This document shows, piece by piece, positions 8,626 to 19,900 of a DNA stretch of 32,297 nt. Below the pieces are notes generated by a model that searched no databases, was not told where the DNA came from, and saw nothing but the letters and a program-made list of their open reading frames with translations. Position 1 is the stretch's first letter. Each line of letters opens with the position of its first letter. The position numbers were made by a program, and so were the translations under genes. Source of the stretch: Lachnospiraceae bacterium OF09-6 (lineage in GTDB: Bacteria; Bacillota; Clostridia; Lachnospirales; Lachnospiraceae). The stretch covers positions 1-32,297 of the forward strand of contig QUMM01000033.1 in NCBI GenBank assembly GCA_003435055.1. The letters run 5' to 3'.

Positions 8626-9335
8626 ATGGCAATGCTGAAAGTAAAAGACTTACAGGTATATTATGGAATGATTCATGCAATCAAGGGTGTCTCTTTCCAT
8701 GTAAATGAAGGTGAAATCATTGCTCTGATCGGAGCGAATGGAGCAGGAAAGACTACCATCCTTCATACCATCACCGGGCTGCTTACCCCAAAAGGCGGTC
8801 AGGTGATGTTTGAAGGAAAAGATATCACAAAGACGCCGGCACACAAGATCGTAGAACTTGGTATGGCCCATGTACCGGAAGGACGACGTGTCTTTGCGCA
8901 GCTTTCTGTTTATCAGAATTTGAAGATGGGAGCCTATACCAGATCAGATAAGAATGAGATCGAAGAATCACTGGAGATGGTATATAAGCGTTTTCCTCGA
9001 CTGGAAGAACGAAAGAACCAGATGGCAGGAACTCTGTCAGGTGGCGAACAGCAGATGCTTGCAATGGGCCGCGCCTGATGAGCAAGCCAAGAATCATCCT
9101 GATGGATGAACCATCCATGGGACTTTCGCCGATTTTGGTAAACGAGATTTTTGATATTATTCAGAGCGTCAGTGCCAGCGGCACAACCGTACTGCTGGTA
9201 GAGCAGAATGCGAAAAAAGCTCTGGCTATTGCAGACCGTGCCTATGTCCTGGAGACCGGCAAGATCTCTCTGGATGGCAATGCAAAAGATCTGTTGAATG
9301 ATGATTCCATTAAGAAAGCATATCTTGGCGAATAG
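8626..9335 (+). CDS. livF: Branched-chain amino acid ABC transporter ATP-binding protein LivF, frameshifted
   Basis: The second ATPase of the Liv system. Walker A is GANGAGKTT, followed by the LivF-typical MAHVPEGRRVFAQLSVYQNL and the signature LSGGEQQMLAMGRA. The frame then stops at 9076-9078. The -1 frame continues directly as LMSKPRIILMDEPSMGLSP (Walker B) to the stop at 9335, so one C appears to be missing at about 9074-9075. Restored length is about 236 aa, normal for LivF. As read, the protein would end before Walker B and be inactive. All other Liv genes are intact, and a broken LivF would disable the transporter, so a sequence error is at least as likely as a true mutation. The start ATG at 8626 has AGGAGG 9 bases upstream. 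Confidence 0.9.
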
Positions 9336-9420
9336 GCCATTGGGGACGAAGCCATTGGGGACGGAGTTTTCTGGCTTTCAACAGCCAGAAACTTACGTTC
9401 CTAATGGCCTTTTTTCTTTT
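9336..9420 (+). repeat. REP-like element R1, doubling as the liv operon terminator
   Basis: Directly after the livF stop come two tandem copies of GCCATTGGGGACG(A/G)A (9336-9350 and 9351-9365). The second copy opens a long imperfect hairpin: its left arm through TTTTCTGGCT pairs with AGCCAGAAACTTACG...CTAATGGC, ending at 9408. The run of T that follows (9409-9424, broken by one C and later an A) makes it a convincing intrinsic terminator. The first 52 bases are almost identical to element R2 at 10149. Confidence 0.8.
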
Positions 9421-9436
9421 TTTTATCATTATTTTG

Positions 9437-9450
9437 TGGTAAAATATAAG
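9437..9450 (+). promoter_or_regulatory. Possible extended -10 promoter for the cytidylate kinase-like gene
   Basis: TGGTAAAAT (9437-9445) fits an extended -10 (TGnTAnnnT) upstream of the gene starting at 9525. No good -35 lies at the expected distance. TTATCA at 9423 paired with TATAAG at 9445 is the alternative. Confidence is modest. Confidence 0.4.
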
Positions 9451-9524
9451 TAGATAAAACTGAAAATGAGAAGCGTGAATCAGTTCATGTTATCATAAAA
9501 ACAAAGAGTCGGGGAGGGAATCCA

Positions 9525-10148
9525 ATGAAAAATGTAGTTGTTACGATTGCAAGACAGTATGGAAGCGGCGGTAAAACAATCGCTCAGATGTATGCACAGA
9601 AACATGGCATCCCGTGTCATGAAAGAGATATTTTGAGACTGGCAGCAGATGACAGTGGTATCAACGAAGCATTATTTGGAGAAGTAGATGAACGCCTGAA
9701 AAGTGGAAGCTTGTTCGGAATCTCCAAGAAGATCTATACCATAGGAGATCTGATTCCACCATCCAGCCCGGATTTCACCTCCACTCAGAACCTGTTTAAT
9801 TATCAGGCCAAGGTGATTCGTGAACTGGCAGAAGCAGGTCCGTGCGTTTTTATTGGACGTTGTGCAGACTTTGTGCTGGCTGACAAGCCAAATGTAGTCA
9901 GTGTGTTTGTTCATGCACCGAAGGATTACTGCCTGGAGCAGGCGAGAGAGCGTACAGCGAAAAATGTGGGAGATTTGTCCAAGTTCATAGCCAGAACGGA
10001 TAAATTCCGGGGAGATTATTATCGTTATCATACAGGTCATGAGTGGAATGATGCAAAAAATTACGATTTGTGCCTGGACAGCAGTAAACTTGGATTCGAG
10101 GGATGCGTAGAAGCCATTGAGAAATATATAGAAGTCAGATTTAAATAA
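9525..10148 (+). CDS. Cytidylate kinase-like family protein
   Basis: A 207-aa P-loop protein of the Cytidylate_kin2 family. The N-terminus VVVTIARQYGSGGKTIAQ carries the family's GSGG phosphate loop, followed by HERDILRLAA. Further features are GPCVFIGRCADFVL, the NVVSVFVHAP strand and the LID-like RERTAK region. The family is related to CMP kinase, but its exact substrate in Firmicutes is uncertain. The start ATG has GGGGAGGG upstream. It sits alone between two near-identical REP-like elements and just before cytidine deaminase, so a link with pyrimidine salvage is plausible but not proven. Confidence 0.85.
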   Translation: MKNVVVTIARQYGSGGKTIAQMYAQKHGIPCHERDILRLAADDSGINEALFGEVDERLKSGSLFGISKKIYTIGDLIPPSSPDFTSTQNLFNYQAKVIRELAEAGPCVFIGRCADFVLADKPNVVSVFVHAPKDYCLEQARERTAKNVGDLSKFIARTDKFRGDYYRYHTGHEWNDAKNYDLCLDSSKLGFEGCVEAIEKYIEVRFK

Positions 10149-10220
10149 GCCATTGGGGACGAAGCCATTGGGGACGGAGTTTTCTGGCTTTCAAAAGCCA
10201 CAAAACTCCGTCCCCAATGG
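10149..10220. repeat. REP-like element R2 (long near-perfect palindrome)
   Basis: It begins immediately after the stop of the cytidylate kinase-like gene. Two tandem 15-base copies of GCCATTGGGGACG(A/G)A are followed by a hairpin spanning 10165-10220. Its left arm CCATTGGGGACGGAGTTTT matches the right arm AAAACTCCGTCCCCAATGG exactly, with an inner GGCTTT/AAAGCC stem. No T-run follows. Positions 10149-10200 match 9336-9387 with only one visible difference. Confidence 0.88.
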
Positions 10221-10245
10221 TCTCTTAGAAAGGATATATGCAAAC

Positions 10246-10689
10246 ATGGAAACAAAGGTATTAAAAAAAGAAATGATTGAAGACCTGATTCATCAGGCAT
10301 TTGAAGCTCAGACGAGAGCTTATGTACCATATTCCCAGTTCGCAGTAGGAGCTGCACTTCTTTCCAGAGGAGGCAGAATATACCAGGGATGTAATATTGA
10401 AAATGCATCCTACACGCCGACTAACTGTGCGGAACGAACCGCATTTTTTAAGGCAGTGTCTGAAGGTATCACACAATTTGATGCCATTGCCATTGTGGGA
10501 AATAAAAAGTTTGTACCAAAGGGAGAAGGGGACTATTGTCCACCATGTGGTGTATGCAGACAGGTGATGCGGGAATTCTGCAATCCGGAGACTTTTCAGA
10601 TTATTCTGGCAAAGTCTGAGACCGAATATCACATATATAAGCTAAAAGAACTGCTTCCGCTGGGATTCGGCCCGGAAGATCTGATCTAG
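10246..10689 (+). CDS. cdd: Cytidine deaminase
   Basis: A zinc-dependent deaminase converting cytidine or deoxycytidine to uridine forms. From the ATG at 10246 it is 147 aa, with the usual N-terminal YVPYSQFAVGAALL, the catalytic NCAERTA (zinc Cys61, proton-shuttle Glu63) and the PPCGVCRQ motif (zinc Cys101 and Cys104). The frame is open from 10153, but that upstream part translates the REP-like palindrome. The GAAAGGA at 10228-10233 and the conserved start of the domain support 10246. A terminator hairpin lies right after the stop. The N-terminal extension before YVPYS is slightly long, which is not unusual. Confidence 0.93.
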   Translation: METKVLKKEMIEDLIHQAFEAQTRAYVPYSQFAVGAALLSRGGRIYQGCNIENASYTPTNCAERTAFFKAVSEGITQFDAIAIVGNKKFVPKGEGDYCPPCGVCRQVMREFCNPETFQIILAKSETEYHIYKLKELLPLGFGPEDLI

Positions 10690-10690
10690 T

Positions 10691-10738
10691 CCATTGGACG
10701 GAGTTTTCTGGCTTTTTAGAGCCAGAAACTCCGTTTTT
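10691..10738 (+). terminator. REP-like element R3, terminator of cdd
   Basis: A shortened element starting CCATTGGACGG. The stem ACGGAGTTTTCTGGCT (10698-10713) pairs with AGCCAGAAACTCCGT (10720-10734) with one bulge, then five T (10734-10738). It ends cdd transcription on the plus strand. The T-tract overlaps the stop codon of the minus-strand RAYT gene. It is a degenerate relative of R1 and R2. Confidence 0.82.
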
Positions 10739-11501
10739 ATGTATGAGTCGTTTTTAGGGCATTACTTATTGCTGTTCTGGATATTCCAGTCAGCCTGCTG
10801 AGCTGACGTATAGAGATACCAGAAAGCAGCAGTGAGTGGAGATATTGATTCCTGGTAGAAAGATCGAGGCATTGAAAATCAGACGGAGAATTGCAGGATG
10901 TTTTCTCTTGAATAATTTTAAGAGCTTCACTGTCGGGAAGACGAAACGAAGAATAATATTCCATGCAGTTTTGATCAGAAATAGTATGCAGATACTGAAT
11001 GCAGTCAGAATGACTTGGAAATAAAGTAAGAATTTTGTCGATATCGATAAAAGAGAAATCAGAAGTGACATAATCGTGATAACTGGTCCAGGGATAAGTT
11101 CCGGGAACAGACTCCAGACCAGCATGAAGCGGATTTTGATGAATATATCGAAATACTGTCTGAAAATATCTCATATCATTTACCGGCTCGCTTTTAAAAC
11201 GATCCTGAAATAAATATCCTGTGCGCTGGTATTTGCGATTATACCATCTGACAAATTTCACTTCAATTTTTTTCATGATAATCTCAAGATCCGTGGTGGT
11301 ATGTTCAAGCAATAAATGAATATGATTGCTCATCAAACAATAAGCATAGATCTTAAAAGCACAGCGTTCTTTATAATGTTTTAAAATGCTGATAAACTGC
11401 AGATAATCAGATTGATCTTCAAAAATAATTTGCTGATTAACACCACGCAGAATAACATGATGAATGCAAAGACTACTTGGCTTTCTTGGCTTTCGCGGCA
11501 T
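10737..11501 (-). CDS. REP-associated tyrosine transposase (RAYT, Y1/HUH family)
   Basis: A 254-aa protein of the IS200-like Y1 transposase superfamily. It starts with a basic MPRKPRKP and has the HUH metal motif as SNHIHLLLE (His60, His62) and the catalytic Tyr119 in the RAYT hallmark FRYIHQNPLHAGL. The C-terminal part (about 220-250, SGISIRQLSRLTGISRTAISNAL) is a helix-turn-helix. RAYTs are single-copy relatives of IS200/IS605 transposases that act on REP palindromes. Here REP-like elements lie on both sides (R3 and R4) and others nearby. The start has AAAGGAGT upstream on the minus strand and a strong promoter. It reads convergently to cdd and divergently from the arabinosidase remnant, and appears intact. 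Confidence 0.9.
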   Translation of the reverse strand: MPRKPRKPSSLCIHHVILRGVNQQIIFEDQSDYLQFISILKHYKERCAFKIYAYCLMSNHIHLLLEHTTTDLEIIMKKIEVKFVRWYNRKYQRTGYLFQDRFKSEPVNDMRYFQTVFRYIHQNPLHAGLESVPGTYPWTSYHDYVTSDFSFIDIDKILTLFPSHSDCIQYLHTISDQNCMEYYSSFRLPDSEALKIIQEKTSCNSPSDFQCLDLSTRNQYLHSLLLSGISIRQLSRLTGISRTAISNALKTTHT

Positions 11502-11564
11502 AAATGACTCCTTTCATGAACTGCTGAGAAATGAATTCAGAAAACAAGCGAATTGTTAAGAGCC

Positions 11565-11593
11565 ATTATAGAAAAATCTGATATATAATGCAA
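11565..11593 (-). promoter_or_regulatory. Promoter of the RAYT gene
   Basis: Read on the minus strand, TTGCAT (-35, 11593-11588) and a perfect TATAAT (-10, 11570-11565) are separated by 17 bases. The coding start is about 64 bases downstream. Confidence 0.7.
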
Positions 11594-11614
11594 GAGGAAA
11601 ATGGAATTTGACCA

Positions 11615-11650
11615 GATGGGACAGTAAAAAAACCAGAAAACACCGTCCCC

Positions 11651-11655
<5 letters not shown>
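11615..11655. repeat. REP-like element R4 (inverted, degenerate)
   Basis: It ends in CCGTCCCCAATGG (11643-11655, with an extra A before CCG), the exact reverse complement of the REP core. A weak left arm, ATGGGACAGT, sits 20 bases earlier. It lies upstream of the RAYT gene and abuts the surviving 3' fragment of an interrupted gene, marking the right edge of the RAYT unit. Confidence 0.7.
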
Positions 11656-13373
<1,718 letters not shown>

Positions 13374-13391
13374 GATATCTGGGAGGTAAAA

Positions 13392-13739
13392 ATGAGTCAG
13401 GAATTAGAATATAACAAACCATGGATTTTACAGAGAGCAGATCCGTATGTGTATAAGCATACAGATGGCACGTATTATTTTACAGCATCCATTCCGGCTT
13501 ATGATGGGATTGTACTCAGACATAGTGATACACTGGCAGGCTTAAAAGACGCAGAAAAAGGCATCTATGGACCGGGACACAATTCCTTTACAGAAGATGA
13601 GCAGGGAAATCCGATTATGGTATATCATGCCAGAACGGAAGAAAAGATTGAGGGTAATCCATTATATAATCCAAATCGTCATGCGATGCTGATGAAACTC
13701 ACATGGGGAGAGGATGGAAGACCGGTCTTTAAGTATTAG
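13392..13739 (+). pseudogene. GH43 glycosidase remnant with an internal in-frame deletion
   Basis: 115 aa that join the start and end of a GH43 (five-bladed beta-propeller) enzyme. Residues 1-54 match the N-terminal blade (NKPWILQRADPYVYKHTDGTY with the catalytic base Asp in RADP; then IVLRHSDTLAGL). The protein then jumps to the C-terminal blade (GIYGPGHNSFTEDEQGNPIMVYHAR and NRHAMLMKL). Family members are usually around 300 aa or more, so roughly 200 residues are missing, including the blades with the pKa-modulating Asp and the acid Glu. The product cannot be catalytic. It follows abfA by 18 bases with its own GGGAGG. Confidence 0.8.
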
Positions 13740-13782
13740 AAATCACTTTTATAAACAGAAAAATTAATACAACAATGATAAT

Positions 13783-13809
13783 GGGGCGAACGATCTTCGT
13801 CCCGTTTTT
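13783..13809 (+). terminator. Intrinsic terminator after the arabinosidase remnant
   Basis: Stem GGGGCGAA (13783-13790) with TTCGTCCC (13796-13803), one G-T pair, 5-base loop, followed by G and five T. Confidence 0.75.
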
Positions 13810-13884
13810 CATGACCAGATCACTGTCGATATAATGCCGCAATATTGGAAGAAAGATTGATCAGTTTGTCCAAATATTCATTTT

Positions 13885-13896
13885 TACAATATTGTA
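13885..13896. promoter_or_regulatory. Perfect 12-bp palindrome just upstream of the pilus promoter
   Basis: TACAATATTGTA is a perfect inverted repeat ending 6 bases before the -35 of the pilus promoter. The position suits an operator or activator site. No binding protein can be named from the sequence. Confidence 0.4.
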
Positions 13897-13902
13897 TTGT
13901 GG

Positions 13903-13931
13903 TTGAAATGAAAAAAGGGTTGCTGTATACT
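13903..13931 (+). promoter_or_regulatory. Promoter of the type IV pilus operon
   Basis: TTGAAA (13903-13908) and TATACT (13926-13931) are 17 bases apart. The giant adhesin gene starts about 25 bases after the predicted transcription start. No other convincing promoter is seen until 30843. Confidence 0.72.
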
Positions 13932-13962
13932 AAAAATAAATTTTACGACAGGGGTAATTTAA

Positions 13963-16900
13963 GTGAAGTCATTCTACAGAAAAAGAGAAAATAAAGGATA
14001 TACTTTAGCGGAGGTATTGTTGACTGTGGCGATTCTCTTAGTTCTCATGGCAATTGCAGTACCTGCGATTTTTACGATCAGAAAAAATCTGCGGCAGAAA
14101 GCATTGGATAATAAGGCAGAGATTATCTACACGGCGGTACAGAACAATCTGACCAAGCTGAAAAGCGATGGCAATAGTGAAAGCTTTGCAGCGAAGAGAG
14201 CGACTTTGGTAGATGCTACTCCGACAGATGCAGAGGATGAGAAGACCCTGTACTTTGTGACAGCAGATCAGAAAAATACTGCTGGAAGTGCAGCCAGTGT
14301 GGTGGTAACGGAGGATACAGTAGATGCAGAATTGTACGAACACTACTGGGTCGTAGAATATGATCCGGCAAGTGCCAGTGTTTATGCAGTATTTTACAGT
14401 GAGACAAGAGATGATTATTCGCCAGCTGCTTATGATCCGTTACGTTACAAAAAGAACAGATTAAAGGACGGAGCCAGGGTAGGATATTATGGAGGAGATT
14501 CTGTTGATGGAAGTAATACTTCTGCGCTGGTGCCCAAAGTGACTGTGAAAAATGATGAAAAGCTGCAGGTCATCATTAACTGCAAACGTCCAGATGACAA
14601 TCCACTATCTTTCGAAATAAAGCTGACGGATGCAGAAGACCATGTGATAAATTTGAAGTACGGAACCGATGCGACAGGAAAGAACCTGGTTCATCTGGAA
14701 GATGATCTTCATCTGGCAGACACAAGTGGGTTGGATGAGAATTGTGAAAGTGGAAGTATTCGAGGAAATAATTATACATTGACGCTGACCCTTGATGCAC
14801 TGCAGCCATCTGGTGCAAATAAAGATGCGGCATCCCGTTTTACAGAACTTTATGGATCTGGAAATGCTACATTGAAAAGTAAAGCTATTCAGGCATTGAC
14901 TCCTGGAAGCGATCTGCTTATTCGGGTAAAAGTGCGAAGCGACAGCTCTTTGATTGACGGTTTGTCAGCATCTGCATCCACCAACAGCCTGTTTGGAAAT
15001 GACAGTACGGACGAAGAGGCTGAAATCCTCTATGGCCGCCATCTTCAGAATCTGGATCAGTTTTCTGGTGTAACAGAGAAGATTACCAGTGCAGTACAGA
15101 AAAGTAATATAGATTTCCAAAAAGAAAATACATTGGAGGGGGAAGATACAGATACGACATCCTGGTATAGCTGCTATGGTGATCTTGCTTTTCACCCAAT
15201 CACAAATGATTCTTTAGTAAGCTATCGAAGTATGACAGGAGATACAGCAGCATCAGAACAGGAACAGACGGCAGCACGGATCAGTCATCTGACAACAGAA
15301 GAATCAGAAAAAGCCGGACTGTTTGCCCAGACACCGGACAAGATGAAAATCAGTGGAATATATCTGGAAAGTGCCAGAATCAAAGGAACAACAGCAGGAA
15401 CTGCGGAAACGTATGCCGGTGCACTGGTAGCATATAGTAAAGGTGAGATTACGTTAACGAATTGTCAGTCCTATCTGAATGCCAAAGATCTGGAGGGAAA
15501 GACAGAAAAAGATCTCTGGCTGGATGGTGCTTCTGTACAGGGCGGACTGATTGGACGGGCAGATGGAAAGGTTTCCCTGAGCAGATGTCTGGCAGCTACG
15601 GTTATGGGCGAGGAAACAACAAAACTTACTGGTGGTTTGATTGGACAGGCACAGAAAGAAACAACGATCCGGGAATCATATGCCGATTCTTATCTGACCG
15701 GACAGGTTACAGGCGGCTTAGTGGCTCAAACGGAAGGTATGGTACAGATTCAGAACAGCTATACCGCAGGCTATCAGAAAGCAGTAAAAACTGCAGGTGG
15801 ATTCCTGGCAAAAGCAGGAACGGTACCATCTGTCTCAAACTGCTACGCAGCAGTAACCTGGCTGACAGCAGAGGGGGAAAGCCAAACCAGTCCGACAGTA
15901 CGTTATTCAACGATTCCATTAAAAAACGGAACAGCCGATCCAACCAGAAACACCTGGTTCCTGAGTGAAGGAACAGATTATGACGGTGTGACAGAACAGG
16001 ATCAGTCTGCCGGAGAAAAAATAAGTTATAAAGAACTGAGTAACATTGCGGAAATGGTGCAGAAGCTGAATGGAGAAATGAAGTTTGGAGAAGCTTCTGC
16101 TGCCAATCCATATAATCTGAAAAACCAGGGACTTTCTTCCTACAGTTATCCTGCGCTGCATGGAATGCCACATTATGGAGACTGGCAGGCTTCCTTTGAA
16201 GCAGGCAGTCTGGTGTATTATGAAGTCTATACAGATGAGACAGGGAAGCAGAGCTATGGATTCTATGGAGGAAATATTACCTCTTCTCTGAAAGAAGAGG
16301 AAAAAGTAACCGGGGATGGATACGGAGTGGTATATCAGAAAGAGGAAAAACCGCAAAAACAGTTTACGGTTCTGTATCCGGAGACAGATAAAAATGGAAA
16401 CACAGAGACAAAAACCTGGACGATGGATCTGACGGAAGAAAATATCACGGAATATGAAGTGACAGTGGATGAAGTTGCCTATGTGATCTATCCATTGCCG
16501 GCAGAGATTGTGAATGCAGCACATTCGAAAGATACCTATTATCAGAAGGTTGTGATCCGCGGCGCTGATGCGGTTGGAAGTGATCAGACGGATGAGTCAG
16601 ATACGGAAAATGTGACAGGAAGTATATTCTACTATAATCCACATGTTGCAAAGTCGGTGGTGACAACTGTGGAAAACACACAGAAAGCACCATCTGTGAT
16701 TGCGATTCGAACAGCCAGACAACTGTATGAACTGAGTAATTATTATCCGGAATATCTGACCTCGACCCGGAAGAGTACCTTTACACAGGAGATGGACATT
16801 GACTATAGTACTTACGAATGGAAGACTTATGCCAATGAAAAAGAAGCAATAACGCTACAGTCTCCGATTGGGGAAAAAGAGGCATTCGCAGCAATATATG

Positions 16901-19900
16901 ATGGACGATATCATAAAGTGCAAAATATCAGTCTATCCAGCAGCGAGACAAAAGTTGGACTGTTCGGAGAGAATGCCGGAACAATCCAGAATCTGTTTCT
17001 GGTATCTGATTATCAGAAAAATGGAACTAATCCATATCTGAAATACAGCAAAGAGATCGAAAAAAATAAGACAGTTTATATGGGAACACTGGCTGGCGTG
17101 AACAATGGCCTGATCAGAAACTGTGCAGTCAGTGGATATTACGTTGCAGGAAATAATGGCACCATATATGTCAGACATAATGGAACGCTCTATTTTGGTG
17201 GGCTGGTCGGAAAGAATACCGGAACCATACGCAACAGCCAGGCAGACACACCGTTAGTGAACGCCAATGTGCTTTACGGAAAAGCTTATATAGGAGGACT
17301 AGCAGGGGAAAATGCAGCGGCAGGAAAGATCATCGGAAGCTATGCCATCGGTAAGGCTGCGGTGGAGTACTCCAAAGGAGAAAAATCTGTCATCGGTGGA
17401 TTTGCTGCGAAAAATGCAGGTTATCTGGACAGTGACTATTGTGCAGTCGCTATGACGGCAGCCGGAAGCGTTGAGACTTATGGGTTTGCAAAAAAAGGTG
17501 GCAATATCAGCAGCAGCTGCTATTATCTGAGTGGAGGAACCTTCCAGTATCTTGGTGAAATGGAAGCGTTTGACAATACCAGTGGAAGCGGTACACCAAA
17601 GACTTATAGCGAGATGCAGCAGGAAGAACCAACACGGGCAGAGTGCTGCAGTGCGACTGCTTCAGAGAATGGATATCCGTTTGAGGCAGTTGTGAGAAAA
17701 GACACAGCTGGCAGAAAAATTCATTTTGGCAACTGGCAGCTGGCATCAGATCTTGGAAGCTTTGGGGTTCTTTACTGGGAAAAAGAAGAACAGGGTTCCA
17801 ACAACGGATATCATTTTAGTTACATCGGCTATACAGCAGATGCCACAAGCCCTTCTGACACAGTCCATCGTGTCAGCGGAAGTACCCTGTGTCATGAGCG
17901 GGATGACGGAGGCATCATCACAAAATATGGATATGCATACTATTACTCAGATCAGTTAAGTACAGCAGATGTGACGGCGGAGGCAACGGGATTCCAGACT
18001 GGTACGCAGGATGATACGGTATCAGGGGAGTTATCTGCCCGTTTGAATGGATTTCAGGTTGTGGCATTTACTACGGCAAAAGCTATTGCAACTTCAGCGC
18101 AAGAAACAAAGAATGCAATGAAACTGACTGGAACTGAGGCGAATGGTGTCTGGACACTTACAGACAGACGGCATCAGAATGCTCAGGGAAACAACATTCA
18201 ATACAACTTCACCATCAATCCATTCTTTGCCAATGCCATGCAGTATGGTTCAGAAACAGATGGAGAACTGGCCGTGCAGAGCGTGAAAGTATTGACGGAA
18301 GATGGCAGCATGGTAACTGAGACAGAAACGATAGCGGATATGCCTGGAAAAGGCGAGAATCAGTATGAGATTCGCTGTGCTGAGCAGCTGGAATACATGA
18401 ACTGGAACAGTCAGTCTGGAGATGCAGTCACCACACTGGATGAAAAAAATTATAAGGAAAAATACACTTCCTATATCTATCTGGGTCAGATGGCAGGACA
18501 GGGAAATGCGATCGATACAACCAGGGGAAAATATAGCTGGCTCCAGACACATGATGTGGATGCAGATATGACACCGGGTGGAACGGAAGTATTTACCCAG
18601 ATTGGATCACTGTATGATGCGAACAGAGTGAGTACGAATCAAATAGCAGATGCATATATGACCTATTTCACCGGATCCTATGATGGCAATACTTATTCGA
18701 TTAAGAATATAGAGATTCATAGCAGTAATACCGTGGTTGGACTTTTCGGAAGCATTATTGGAGCACAGGTACAAAATATTATTCTGTATTCAGATAGAGG
18801 CAACCATATACAACGAAACGAAAACGCCCTGGAAAGCTGGTATGCATTAGGGGGGATGTGTGGACTGGCAGCAGTGGGATTGAATAATAAGGTGGAAGAT
18901 GCCAAAATTGTCAATTGCACGGTATCAGGATACACCATACAAGATAACAGTAAGAGATGCTCATATGGTGGCGTGAATGTTGGCGGTATGTTTGGCATAA
19001 GTACGCTGGATCTGGAAAAATGTACAGCAGTAAATAATATTGTTCTGAATATGCAGCTGCAGAGAGGCTTTTCGATTCGTGTTGGAGGGCTTGCAGGCAG
19101 CATGAGAGGAAATGTGAATGAATGTTATACTGGAGGAGAGATATCTTGTACAGAGAAGAATCAGCAGTATCTGAAGAAGTCTGGTGTGTTTCTGTGTCTT
19201 GGAGGAATCAATGGTGGAATTTTTATCAAAAATGATGGAAATCTGGTAAAATTGCTTGGTTATATCAAGGGTGTGACAGATTATAGAAAAGATGTTAATA
19301 ATAGTAACAATGAGAAAAAATGTGGCACGGCAACAACCAGTATCTGCAACTGTTACACATACATAAAAATGCCTGGAGGAGAGGAGACGGAAAAAATACA
19401 GGCGATTGAGCCAATAGGCGGAAATGGCGAAACACATGATGAAAATGACCGCAACAAACATGTCAGAATAGAGATTCGAAACTGCTGTTATTATGAGGCC
19501 AATATACCTGTCAGAAAAAACACAACGATTCCTAATAAAAACTGGAATAATATTGACAGTAATGCGGAAGCAGTCACCTGGTCTGAGCTGGCATCCGATA
19601 CATTTCCATCCCGATTAAATGGTGGATCATCTGCAGATTTCGGCAAGGTCACAACAATGGAAAATGGCCATTCGATTGATGGAAAGTATACCTTCCCTGG
19701 TAATCGCAGGGATCTGGAAGGTCAGAATTATCCATTTCCAACTATTCTGACTCAGAATACGACAGATGGGATCAGCGTGAATGTACATTATGGTGAGTGG
19801 CCATTAGAAGGAATGAGCTGGGAAGAAAGCCGTGCCGGCATGGATATTTTTGAGAATCTGGTGACAGAAGAGGGGGACGATCAGGCAAAGCTCTGAAGAA

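Noticed and set aside
9078..9335. Separate small ATPase gene after livF
   Set aside because: It starts exactly where the livF frame breaks and carries the missing Walker B half, so it is the 3' part of livF.
9336..9408. CRISPR-like short direct repeats
   Set aside because: The repeats are adjacent without spacers and form long hairpins. The pattern is REP-like, and no cas genes are present.
10153..10245. Longer N-terminus for cytidine deaminase starting at 10153
   Set aside because: This part translates the REP-like palindrome. The ribosome site and conserved domain both support the start at 10246.
13830..13835. TATAAT as an alternative pilus promoter
   Set aside because: There is no acceptable -35 at 16-18 bases upstream, and the promoter at 13903-13931 is clearly better and closer.
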